Shown: positions 1-10,700 of the stretch, one piece after another
Position numbering within the stretch: position 1 is the first letter of the stretch
Layout: every line of letters begins with the position of its first letter
Source: Marisa cornuarietis
Taxonomy: Eukaryota > Mollusca > Gastropoda > Architaenioglossa > Ampullariidae
Assembly: GCA_004794655.1 (NCBI GenBank)
Contig: SMMW01000585.1
Span: 1,196,001 to 1,260,000 of the forward strand
Length of the DNA: 64,000 bases
Direction: 5' to 3'
Program-made: the position numbers and the translations under genes
The notes under the pieces: model-generated
What the model was told of the DNA's origin: nothing
The model's database searches: none
What the model saw: the letters and a program-made list of their open reading frames with translations, nothing else

Positions 1-380
1 TCTTCCTTTATTGTTGCATTCTCTTGTCTACTCTTTCTGAATTTTTATATAGCCCATAAAGTGGTCGTTGTAAGTAAAATGACATTACTGAAGTAAGTTC
101 TACACCCTAAAAGCATCTTCAAACCTATGAAAATATGATCTGAGTGCCTTTTATACTAATCCAATGCTGGGCTACTTGTAAGATCTTAAGGGGGATTTCG
201 CGTTAAGCACATGTTTTTTTTAAGACTTAAACTTACAAAAATCGCTGTTGGTGAGGTACTGAATATGTCTGGTCACCAGTCTTAACGAAGACCAAACTTA
301 ACGAAGTTGACTTGCACTTAAGACCGACGACTTACTACTTATTTTCAAGACCTCTTACTGAGGGGACAGAGGGAGAGAGA

Positions 381-600
381 ATCAGAAGCAGAATCACTTT
401 ATTGAATAGGCCATCGGCCCGTTTCAAGGGGAAGCATAACAAAACCATCAAAGGTATATACAGATAAACTGTATAGTAGGCAAGTGGACTGTCACCAATA
501 CGAAGGCATTATATTTTAACAAAATTCACACTGTGCTTGTTACAATTACAAACATGATAAATTTACAAAAAAATACAAATACAAAAAGAATACAAGGAGA
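381..600 (-). repeat. LINE-type 3' tail (minus orientation)
   Basis: Read on the minus strand, this segment ends in an AATAAAG motif followed by a short degenerate GATTCTGCTTCTGATT tail. That is the layout of the 3' end of CR1/L2/Jockey-type retroposons. The inner part is an AT-rich sequence with no open frame, consistent with a 3' UTR. It lies in the presumed intron upstream of the four-transmembrane gene. The family call is inference from tail architecture only. Confidence 0.4.
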
Positions 601-1200
601 CATACACTATTTTAGGGACTTGTCTAACCGGTCCAATGTTTTGAAGACAAATGCAGCTAGAGGGTGAGAACTATTAGTTCTAGTGTATCACATGATAAGT
701 TGAAATCTGAATAGACAAGGTCTAATAATATTTTACGGGGATGTAGCTTCCTCGCAAATCAGAATATAGAGGGCACACAAATAGAAAGTGTGTTTTGATT
801 TCTTCATTCTGACAAAAAAACGCTTTATATCCTTATTTTCGGCATAACAAAAACGGAACTTATGGCAGTACAAATCTAAAACACCTAGCCTAAATCTTAT
901 CAGGGCATCTCTCATGCCAATATGTTTGATATCTCCAAGAAAACTACACTGTATATGAGAGAGGGTGAGAGAGAGAGAGAGAGAGAAGCAGACAGATGGA
1001 GAGGGAGGAAGAGAAAGTCAGCACCGAAGACATTCCAAGAACTAAAGCTCATCAGCTGGGATATTTAAGTTATAATAAGCATTACAATAAATGTAGTCAC
1101 TAAAGTGTGATTTCACACACTCGCTCTTTGGGCGCCTTCGTTTGTGGTAGCCTTACGACAAGACTGATCGCTACCCGCCTCGGTGTCTGTCTTATTCTAG

Positions 1201-2261
1201 AGTTCTTCTTCATCGTCAAGATCTTCCACCTTCTGGCGCTGGTTCTGGCGGCGCTGGGACTGCTGTTACACACGCTGTATATCCCCGTGCGCAAGTCCCG
1301 CCTGCGGCAGGTCGTTATCTACACACTGGGCGCAGCAGGTACGTGTCATGTACGGGCTGATCACGTAGCACGCCACGTTCTGCCTCATGACTGGTTCTTC
1401 AGGGATTTGTTTATCCATGCACGTGCGCGCGGTCACTCTTAAAGCGCACGCTAGCCAGTAGATCAGCGCAGCAAGTCCAGGGGTCGAAATTAAATTTTGG
1501 AAAAACAAAACTTTTTATGGAGGGTTGCAGTGTGTAAACGTTCGTTTCTTCTCTTCATAAAAATGACTATAAATGACAGACGGTAGACTAGCTCCATGGA
1601 CGCTTTATGGTATAGGTTGGTATTTATTGTATGAGATGGCATTTGTGGAACGATGGTATGTTTATGGCATACAATGGTATTATGGTATATAATGTTATGT
1701 TTATAATATGATGTTGTATTATGGTATGATGCGATATTATGGTATGAGATGGTATTTATGGAATGGCTTTTGCGACCCCTTAATGGTCCTTACGTCTTTA
1801 ACATTCAAGTTTAGTCCTTGAAAATGCAAGCCCATTAAAGGCTTTTAAATCATTACATTATAGCTCCACAACGTACTTTTCGTATCACGTATTCATGTAT
1901 AATTCTAAGATATTAAGATCATTGTAACTTTATAACATATCAAGACCGTTCGTGGAAACTGTTCAAAATGTTCACCAGCCATGCATGAATAAAATGACCG
2001 GTAACACACATACGCCGTCTGGCCGATGTTGCAGGTCTATTCATGCTTCTCTCCGCCATCATATTCGCCGCCATGTTTGATCGTCTGCGGGACGGCGTCT
2101 CCCAGATTGTGGACCTGGGCCCGTGCTTCCCACTGTCTCTGTTGGCCGCCATTTTGTCGCTGACTGCCTCAGCATTGACAGCGTGGGCGTCTGTGCGCAA
2201 GGCCAACAATGCCGACGACGACATGGATGAGACTCCCGTGATGTTGAAGAACGACGAGTAG
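1201..2261 (+). CDS. four-transmembrane claudin/PMP22-like protein, C-terminal part (5' end outside window)
   Basis: Two exons: 1201-1338 (acceptor after TTATTCTAG, donor GTACGT) and 2035-2261 (acceptor after GTTGCAG, stop TAG at 2259-2261). The first begins with the last 2 nt of a split codon; the second intron is phase 1. Together they encode about 121 C-terminal residues. Three hydrophobic helices are visible: one from exon A (FFFIVKIFHLLALVLAALG), one spanning the splice junction (VIYTLGAAG/LFMLLSAIIFAAMF), and one near the end (CFPLSLLAAILSLTASALTAW). They are followed by an acidic tail with a DDDMDE run that ends in NDE. A short loop with DRLRDG joins the last two helices. The layout matches TM2-TM4 plus cytoplasmic tail of the claudin/PMP22/EMP superfamily, whose members sit in the plasma membrane at junctions. 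The diagnostic first extracellular loop (W-GLW-C-C in claudins) would be encoded upstream and is not seen, so the exact family is inferred. The ATG at 1107 lies in the intron and is not the start. Confidence 0.75.
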
Positions 2262-2985
2262 TCCGGGCTGCTCAGCGCATGCGCAGAGCTCCCGCAACAG
2301 ACGACAGCCGGCAGTCGTACCCAGAGTTCTTCCGCGGTGCAGTGACTGTCTTTGCCTCAAGGCTTTTCTTAACAGGACAAATATTGATAAAGCACTGAGC
2401 AAGTGTGGCAAATATTTTGTATGACTGTCTAGTAACACTTTTGCCAAACATGCTCAAACATTCATCTGTATTGTATTTGCCTGGCTAAAAACTGACTGTG
2501 TAGAATCGGAGTGCTTGCTATGATAAGAGAAGACTTTTGTTCATCCTTTTTTGCTGTGTCTGTGACCAGTTTTGGAACTTCTATTAGCATCTTCATTTTC
2601 TGCATTAACAATGCTGCATGCAATTAAAAACTGTTACATAAACAATGATGCATGCAATGAACAAATGCTTGATGCAATATACAAGGTATAGAGGATAATA
2701 GGAAAGGGTGGCGGACATAACGATCTTTTTCTTTAACACAAAGATCCACAGTAATTATTCGGGACATGAATCGTTTACAAACATGATCATCAGTTGAAAT
2801 AGGGTTTCTAACAAGATATGTTGACTCAGCGTAAAACAAATGCTGTAGCATGTCACAAGTCTAGGGAAATAGATTTTGGTCACAATTTAGTATTTATGAT
2901 TGATTGCAGAATACTGGGTAGCCACCACATCGAAAAAGTCTCTCTGGAGAAAAAAAAAACCCGAAGGAAATTAAATAAATAATCC
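2262..2985 (+). other. 3' UTR of the four-transmembrane gene with polyadenylation signals
   Basis: The non-coding stretch after the TAG holds two candidate poly(A) signals, ATTAAA at 2623-2628 and AATAAA at 2974-2979. The second is followed by T-rich sequence from 3011, which fits a cleavage region. No open frame of interest is present on either strand. The end point is inferred. Confidence 0.45.
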
Positions 2986-3087
2986 AGGCTCAATCAAAGA
3001 ACTTTACTCTTGGTTTTTATTTTATTCATTTAATGGGTTTTAAAAGATTGATTTGTTCATGTCCATCTCATCTCGCGATCGTCTGCG

Positions 3088-3118
3088 ATGTGTGTGTGTG
3101 TGTGTGCGTGCGTGCGTG
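3088..3118 (+). repeat. (TG)n/(CGTG)n microsatellite
   Basis: A short TG run passes into CGTG repeats. Confidence 0.8.
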
Positions 3119-3326
3119 CTTCCGTGCGGATGCATGATAGTACAATGCTGCTTGGCGTTTTTTTTTTTTTTTAAGATCAGATAAAAGGCAATACGGAAAT
3201 ATTACGAGTCATGCAAACCACTGACGTTTCGCATTCGACAAACGTTATTGTGTAGACCCGTTATCATTAACCGTAGACTGATGATGTCGATTTATCCCAG
3301 GAGTCGAGTGGGCGGTCCGGTGGCTC

Positions 3327-3463
3327 CAATACAGTGACGGTTGGCTGTCCTGTGTTGATCTCGTCTCGGCCACGCTGTTCTTTCTCTGCATGTGACATCT
3401 GTTTACAGGGCTAGCTGCTTTGTCGGGAAAGAACCTTATTTGCTGACAGCGTAAAACACCAAC
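3327..3463 (+). repeat. SINE-like repeat, copy 1
   Basis: This copy contains the blocks CCAATACAGTGA, CTCGTCTCGG, GCTGTTCTTTCTCTGCATGT, CATCTGTTTACAGGGCT and GTAAAACACCAA in this order. The same ordered blocks occur at 5533-5678 (opposite strand), partly at 8001-8083, and in degraded form at 39191-39305 (opposite strand). Short length and dispersal suggest a SINE or short non-autonomous element. A tRNA-derived head is possible but not demonstrated. Confidence 0.65.
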
Positions 3464-3616
3464 CTCCTCCCCCCCCCCAACTTTTATCCTTAGTGGCCTT
3501 TAACTGGACAACATACAAGTCGAGGTGCCTTCAACATTTCTGATCTTTACACTCTAACAACAAACTGGCCCCTAAAACACTACTCCCCAAAATGTTATGA
3601 GACTTCCTCCACCATT

Positions 3617-3619
<3 letters not shown>

Positions 3620-3674
<55 letters not shown>
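3620..3674 (+). repeat. (CA)n microsatellite
   Basis: Uninterrupted CA dinucleotides, about 27 units. Confidence 0.95.
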
Positions 3675-3677
<3 letters not shown>

Positions 3678-4130
3678 ACAGCAACGTAAGCGTCAGCTTC
3701 AGTGTTTAAAAATCCACACTTTCTCGCTAAAAACTCGCAGAACAGTGGTCAAGGTGGCTATTACATTAATTAAACCTTACCCTAAGAAAGCAGTTTGGGT
3801 TGATGGATGCTTAAAACTATCAAACCATAAGTATTTTTAGATTAATGCATCTTCGTACAAATTATTCTGAAATCGTGACTTATTTTCTATTCATTCTAAA
3901 GTTCTAACAACAAAATTGTAGAAATAATGAACGATCAACTATAAGTACGTGATGCACAAACTCACTTTGGGCTCTTCTAGCAGCATAGTAGTCGAGGACA
4001 ATGCATAGCTTAAATTTTGAAATGTGTAAGAGTCAAAATAGCTTTATTCTATCATGTGTGCCTTCACTGCCTTGGATACAGCATAAAAAAATTCAAAACA
4101 AAGCTGATACTAACACATATCGCACAACCA

Positions 4131-4131
<1 letters not shown>

Positions 4132-4186
<55 letters not shown>
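4132..4186 (+). repeat. (TG)n microsatellite
   Basis: Uninterrupted TG dinucleotides, about 27 units. Reading frames through it (poly-Cys-Val or Thr-His) are artefacts. Confidence 0.95.
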
Positions 4187-4192
<6 letters not shown>

Positions 4193-4340
4193 ATCTGTAT
4201 GAAGGAAATACAATATTGAGCAAACGTATTTCTGTGGCAGTTTGCGTGCTGCGTATGGGTGAGTCACTAATATCCTATTGTATGCTTGGCCACGTAAAAA
4301 TACATAGAACTAATAATTAAACTTTTACCTTCTTACTTAG

Positions 4341-4425
4341 TAATGACAATGACAATGACCAACTTTATTTGTTCCAGTGGGCAATTTGAATATGGGAATG
4401 TGCTCTAGTCGCAAAAGTAACAGTT
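4341..4425 (-). repeat. L2/CR1-like LINE 3' end, short copy
   Basis: The blocks TGACAATGACAATGACCAAC, TTTATT and GGGCAATTTGAATATGGGAA match the 3' ends of the longer copies at 27954-28775 and 48686-49213. Only the terminal ~85 bp is present, the usual result of 5' truncation at target-primed reverse transcription. Orientation is minus. Confidence 0.6.
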
Positions 4426-5532
4426 AGAAATGAAGGTAAGAAGTAATAGTACACTCGGTTTTAAAGTATTTTTATTTATGGTACTTTTTTGCAGTCCTCT
4501 TATCTACTTTTTAAATTTTACAACTTGACGATGACAAATATTTTACTCAGAAATCACAAAAACATGTTCTTCAAACGTGGGTGATGCATGCCAAATGTGA
4601 AAATTCTGCCTACATAAATCAGCATTATTATTATTAATTGCAAAAAAATCATTTAGATCACTTCATAAAGGGGGATAAAAATTCTTAGATAAAGCTACAG
4701 CACACTCCTACCTTGTTGTCTTCAGTCTGTGTGGTCTAACAACAGACCTCCAAGTGAATCCTCGAAAACCGATTTTTCTTCTAACCGGACCTTACAACTG
4801 ATGAATCTCATGTGGAAACAAGGGAGAGAACAGCCTACACAATCGAAACGATAATAAGGGACTATGTCCCTTAGTTGATGCATGCCACTTCGAAGTTGGC
4901 ACCAGGTTCAGGGCTTTGAATATCTCAGACATTTGGAGGTCGTACACACATTGTCGGAATAACTGTAGGCTTGCATGAGACGGAAAAAGAGCTAGTTAGG
5001 GTTAGGTTTAGGATTTAGGTAAGGGTTAGGATTGTGTTTCTCCCCGGTTTCACTCTCATGGAATCCATAGCGACCTCAATGCTTAGGATGGCATCCCTAA
5101 TCCTATTTCTGATCATGTGTTGGCATGTGAGTTTTCACTCTTGCAGTCTGGCTGTGGGTATGTGATGCCTATATGCAGAACCAATCGTCACCAGCTCATT
5201 AATTCCACGTGGCATTTACTTCATCAACTCTACTGGCCGTGATCTTGTATTAATTAGCCTGAGGTGACCTAAGGTCACCAACTGTATCTACTGTTGCTGA
5301 GAATATGAGTATGTGTATGAGAAAGAGATTATTACAACATATATATTTATTTATCTTTATATATTTCTAGGATGAGCACTGTCTGGAATGCCCTTGTGGA
5401 TTTATAAAGTTGTATGCATCGTGGGCTCTGCTAAAGTTTGTGAAGCCAGGCCACTCATACTGTGCTGGTGGATGATAGCAGTTCTGCAGTTGCTAACGCT
5501 GAAAGCAAAATTTCATGCGAGGGGTGGGGGGC
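4426..5532. other. gene-free stretch with a short TTAGGG-like patch
   Basis: No supportable gene on either strand. At 4995-5030 there is a degenerate run of TTAGGG/TTAGG-like units, too short and divergent to be a telomere. The rest is unremarkable AT-rich DNA. Confidence 0.5.
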
Positions 5533-5678
5533 ATTGGTGTTTTACACCGAGCCAGCAACGAAGGCTATATCACGGCAAGGCAGCAAGCCCTGTAAACAGA
5601 TGCCACATGCAGAGAAAGAACAGCGTGCCTGAGACGAGAGGTGAACCCATGAGAACCAAACTTCACTGTATTGGTCAC
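5533..5678 (-). repeat. SINE-like repeat, copy 2
   Basis: This is the reverse complement of the family described at 3327-3463 and the best preserved copy. It has GGTGTTTTACACCGAGCC at one end and CTTCACTGTATTGGTC at the other. A 110-codon open frame (5388-5720) runs through it but is not a gene, since it is largely repeat sequence. Confidence 0.7.
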
Positions 5679-5895
5679 AGGCAAAATTTCATGCAGATAA
5701 AAGACAATATTAGGCATTAACCTGATAGTGTTCAACAGTCTTACACCCACTTCTACGTATTTTCAGCTAAAATATACAACGCTGATGTATCAAAATTAAA
5801 GAACTCTCTAAAGACATATAAGAACAGCGACTTTATTACACGTCGTTGTGTACAATGAAACAGCGATGAGACCGCTTTACTGCACAGCTTTAGCT

Positions 5896-6023
5896 GGTAC
5901 CGGAAGTCATATTATCACGTGTGATGTTTATCCAATCAACTTGCGACTGGCGATCTGCATTTTCCGGCCTGTTTCAAGTTCTTGCTGCCCTAGATAAGGC
6001 AAGGTGAAATGTCTGATTGGTTT
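5896..6023 (+). promoter_or_regulatory. candidate promoter and noncoding first exon of the SR-protein gene
   Basis: Several motifs typical of TATA-less housekeeping promoters cluster here: an ETS site ACCGGAAGT (5899-5907), a CACGTG E-box (5917-5922), CCAAT (5932-5936) and an inverted CCAAT (ATTGG, 6016-6020). A donor-like AAG|GTGAAA sits at 6001-6009. The first coding exon of the SR gene begins at a splice acceptor (7698), so a 5' noncoding exon must exist upstream, and this cluster 1.7 kb away is the best candidate. Assignment is inference. Confidence 0.35.
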
Positions 6024-7698
6024 TTTTTCGCAAATGTTCTTTTGAAATGTTATTCAGTTTCTTTTAATGTTAAGGGTGAATGGTCTGGTATATAAATAAG
6101 TTTATGTTGTAATTTTTATCTTGTGTGTGAATGTTATAAGGCAACAAAAGACACAAATTTTGCAGATACAAGATGGCGTTCCGTACAGCATTATACTGAA
6201 TTGCCTTCCGTATTAATCCTTCGAATTACTTGCTTGGAATATTTCTAGGATTAAAGCTAAATTATGTGAAAACTCAAGTTATTTCTTGTTGAATAATCCG
6301 TAAACTGTTTTTTAATGGTAACAGCAAGATTGATCCGTGAGGAATTTTTTTTGTATCGAACAGAAATGAACAGCAACAGTGAACAGAAGACGAATGAATG
6401 CAATGTAACGGTTTGCTTATAATGGGTCTTCAAATACACGTGCTTATCTAGACTCGCATATTAGACTGGCGATGTGTCTTTAAGAATTTTTAAAGCGTGA
6501 AATCACAAGGTCAACGTTTGTCAGAAATTGGGCCAACGATTTTACGTACAGTATGTTCACATCTATTGGAAATTCGTTCTTTCCAGCCTTGAAAAATTAA
6601 ACAGGGGGCTGTGAATAGTCATTCCTTTGTAGAAATTTTAATTTATGCATGACCGTGTTTATGTGAGGTCTTTAGAAATGTGCTTTAAGTACTGCGACTT
6701 AATCCACAAAAACATGATTGCAGAGAACATTTCTCAGAAAGCTTAGCAAGGATTGTTAAAAAGTAAGTAAAGTACACATGTTTTCACAACTGTTAATGTT
6801 AAAAATGCAAAGGAAGTAAGCCACAGAAGCAGTAGCAAGTTAAAGAAACTATACCAGAAACTTGATCTCTGTTTCTTATGCAAACACTTCTTTCACAATA
6901 TGGCTGGTGCTGCAGGTCATTGTTTTCTATAGAACTCCAAATCACAGAACGAAAATTTGCCTAGGGAGTCTGAAAACATACGCAAATTAAAGTGTTCCAA
7001 AATGAGTTTAGGTTGGCTGTCTCATCCTTTAGACATTTTGTATTAAGCCAGACAAGAAAGCTGATCTTTCTTTCATGCTTATTAAATATTACTGAACACA
7101 CCCCAATCTTTTGGTCCACTGTCTCTGAAAGCATTCAGGCATATACAGAAACTCCAAAATACTTAAAATCCTGACACTGATAAAGCACTTTCTTGACATC
7201 AGTCCTTTGCTCATGGTCTATTGTGTGCAGTGCGTTGAGCTTGTTTCAACACGGAAGTGCACTTTACAAATCTACTCTTACTAAAGTACCATATTAATAA
7301 GATCTGTAAGTTAATTTTTCTACAGCTTAGTAGTTGAATTCTCCGTTTTAGACCTTTATTAATAGTTTCTTCTACCAAGAAACTTATGCATTTGTGTTGT
7401 CTGCTGGACTATTCCAACTCTGTTTTTTGATCCCGACAGCACGCATGTCAAGCTTCAGTGAGCCTAAACCATGCTTGCTGCAGTGTCTTACATAAGCATA
7501 AATCTGATCATGTAACACCACTTTTCCATGAGCAGCACAGTAGCCTGTCTGTTTGTCAACATAGATTCTCCAGGCCTATAATTTATAAGTTTACCTTTAC
7601 TGAATGTGTGACTGTCAGGAGGGAAACATGATGCCCTTATACAAATCCTAAAGGTAGAGAAAGTTACTTTTAATTATAAAGTCATATTTTTATTGCAG
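6024..7698. other. presumed 5' UTR intron of the SR-protein gene
   Basis: AT-rich sequence with no supportable ORF. It ends in TTTTTATTGCAG at 7698, a good polypyrimidine tract plus acceptor that opens the first coding exon 20 nt before the ATG. Confidence 0.4.
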
Positions 7699-7718
7699 GT
7701 TTTGCATATTCAACAGAA

Positions 7719-10700
7719 ATGTCACGTGACTCGAGATCTAAAGTGTATGTCGGAGACCTGGGCTTTGGAGCAACCAAAGAAGAGCTTGAAGAAAAGTTCT
7801 CCAAGTATGGGCAGCTGCGCAGTGTATGGATAGCCAGAAAACCACCAGGCTTTGCATTTGTTGAGTTTGAAGATGTGAGGGATGCCGAGGATGCAGTCAG
7901 AGCCCTTCATGGAGCGTAAGTAGCATTAGCATTGTGAAAAGTCTGTGTGATTTTTGGTAAGTAAAGAATAAACTGCGATTAGTTGAACTGTAGTCAGGAA
8001 GTTCTCTGCATATGGCACCTGTTTACATCGCAGCCTGTTTTGCGGTGACATAGCCCTAGCTGCTGGCTTGATGTAAAACATCAAATCTCTTTCTCCCTTC
8101 CCCTCCACCCAAACCATAAAGTGGAGGGCTTGACTGGCCTAATTTTGGCAGCTTTCAGAAAGATCTTTTTTTTATATTTTTATGCATGTTACTTTCATGT
8201 CTTTTTTTTAATTTTTGAAATGAAAAAAGCAATAAAAGTGACAAGTGTGATCTATTTTTCGAATATAATTGGGATGCAACATTTTGATTATTTTTGTTTG
8301 AAGTTAAGCATAAATAATTTTTTTTTACAGTCGCATAAATGGGCGAAGAGCCAGAGTAGAAATGTCATCAGGCAAGTCTAGACGTGGTGGGAGGGGTCCA
8401 CCAATGAGAGGCAGACCCTCATACAATGACTACCGGCCACCACAAAGATCCAGGTAAAAATATGTGCTTGGATCACTTGAAGGTTACACATAACTGTACT
8501 TTGTTAAATAACAGTAACATTACTTTGAAATATTTGCATCGTCAGTTAAATCATGAAGTTCCATTTTATCAGATACTTCTGGAGCAGCATTGCTATTGTA
8601 TAAATTCAGCAGAATGAATAAATATATAAATCATTGCAACTGAGAAAAAACATTTGTGTGGTTGTGAATACTGTTTACTGTATCCATGGAGGACTGGTTA
8701 TGAGGGAGCTGTTTACTGGTGAAGGGTGTTTTTATTCAGTCTTAGTCATTAGGATGGTGTCCTGTGAGTGGATAGGCATGAAGTTAGATACTGGTAGCAT
8801 GATTTTACTTTTTGTTTCATCTTTTCTTCTGGATTTCACTCTGGTGTTTTAGTGTGGTACTAGTTTACCAAAAATGAGCTTGTAGGATCTGTTCATTCCA
8901 TGAGCTAGATGTACGTAGCTGAGACTTTTGTTTGTGATTTCATTATCTGTACTAGCAGAGGAGATAGGGTACCACCGGCTCATGCAAATCCTCTTTCCCA
9001 GTCCTTGTGCATTCAGCTCTTTGGCATGCTTTGGCATACAGTATAATGTAACAATGGGACAATCGTAGTGTAGTTAAGCTTTTATGTATTTTTTCTTATA
9101 ATAGTATCAAACAATGCATGCTGAATACAATATTTAACTTTTTTTTTAGAATTTTGCAGCCTGTAAAGAAGACTGATTAAATGCATGAGAATCTCTTATC
9201 TCCAGCATTGTATTTTGCTCATGAACATGACTGTTACATCACTGCAAAGGTTGAGAAAAAGGAAATGTAGAGAACAAATTTCTGGGTACTTTGAATTTGC
9301 AGGTGATGGTTATGGCACTTTCACTGTATGTGATTTGAATTGCACTCGCAAGCGCGTGCCTGCATATTTGTGAGAGGGGGGGGTCTGCATAGGCATGCAT
9401 TAAAATGCCAGCCAGAATAAAAATATAGAAATTGCTAAATTGTAGATTTGTAAATGTTAAGCATTTGAATATGCTTGCTAAAAATCCGCTGAAAAATTCT
9501 TGCATTTACATCATCGGGGTTATCTTAGAGGTTCACTGGGTTCATCTGCCTCTTATCATTTTGAAGCTCTGAATGAAGGTATTCACAGTTGCATATCTAA
9601 AGTCATTACACTTTAGCAGAGTAGTCCTGATGAGAGGAATTTTATCTATGCTAATTACACTATCCTGGGAAAAATTTTCAGGCAGTCTTCTCTCCTGCTC
9701 CCTCCAGCCTCCTGATTTGTGCCACGCCCAAAGCTTCCACCCTCCCAAGCGCTAGGCGACCGAGGCTGCTCAGTAAGCTGGGCTTATCCTGCAGCTTCTT
9801 GGTTTGTGGCCCACCGGCTTGCACCATGCCAGCCACCAGGCTAATCGACTCCTCTTAGCTCAACATCCTTTGCTCAGAATGGGCCACCGTCACTTGCTGA
9901 GCACAGTTCAGGATTAACTGCAAGCTGCTTAAGCTCCAGTCCTGGCTGTTTCCCAACAGCGCTATTCGCATAGGGCACCAGTTCTCTGCTTTGCTGGTTC
10001 TAGCCCTTCACTACCACGCCCTTGCGCCACTACTTCAGCAGTTGCACCACTCGCCACATGCATACATCCCGGGCTGCATTCTTCACAGCTCTTATTTCCG
10101 CCATTCATAGGTCCTCACCTAAATCAGCTGTGACCCCTTCAGCCAGGAGTTTTCCATAATACCGGCACCTCTCGGTCATCTGCTCTCCCATGTTTTACAT
10201 TCTACGCAATGGCGTCGCTGCATATTTCTTCAGTATATTTTCGGCATGGTCAGGTGCCCCTGCACTGCCTACATAAACAGGAATTACATCGTCGTTTCGT
10301 CTCTCTCATTCCTTCTTGCCGGGGTATGAAAGAATTTGGATGTTTCTGGTAACAGTAATTGGAAAATTTTTACTACCATTGAACTTTTAAATATGTTGAA
10401 AAAATATAAATATTTGGAGGAGGTGATGCTTTTAAAGTATTGATATTTGAATTTAGAGTAATAATTTCCACCCTCCACATGTCTGGAGTATGTCTTCCTC
10501 AAGGGTAAGGTTAGCATTGCTGCATGTTCATACAAATAGTCTTTTCTTAATTATGTGGTATGTGTTGTCAAGGACCTGCATGATCCTCCTAAGAAATTTG
10601 TGCAGATTCCTCGGTGGGCACCGACAATGTAAATCCCCTCTCCCCTTTGCTAGCGGTCTGCAAAATTGAAACATTGATTTAACCAAAACTTACTGACCTT

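Noticed and set aside
1107..1442. 111-codon plus-strand frame with an ATG
   Set aside because: Only 1201-1338 is exonic. The ATG lies before the acceptor TTATTCTAG, and the frame runs past the GTACGT donor, so the ORF as such is not a protein.
4001..4219. ORF with a Cys-Val run
   Set aside because: Produced by the TG microsatellite. The same holds for frames over the CA/GT, GATA and CAT arrays.
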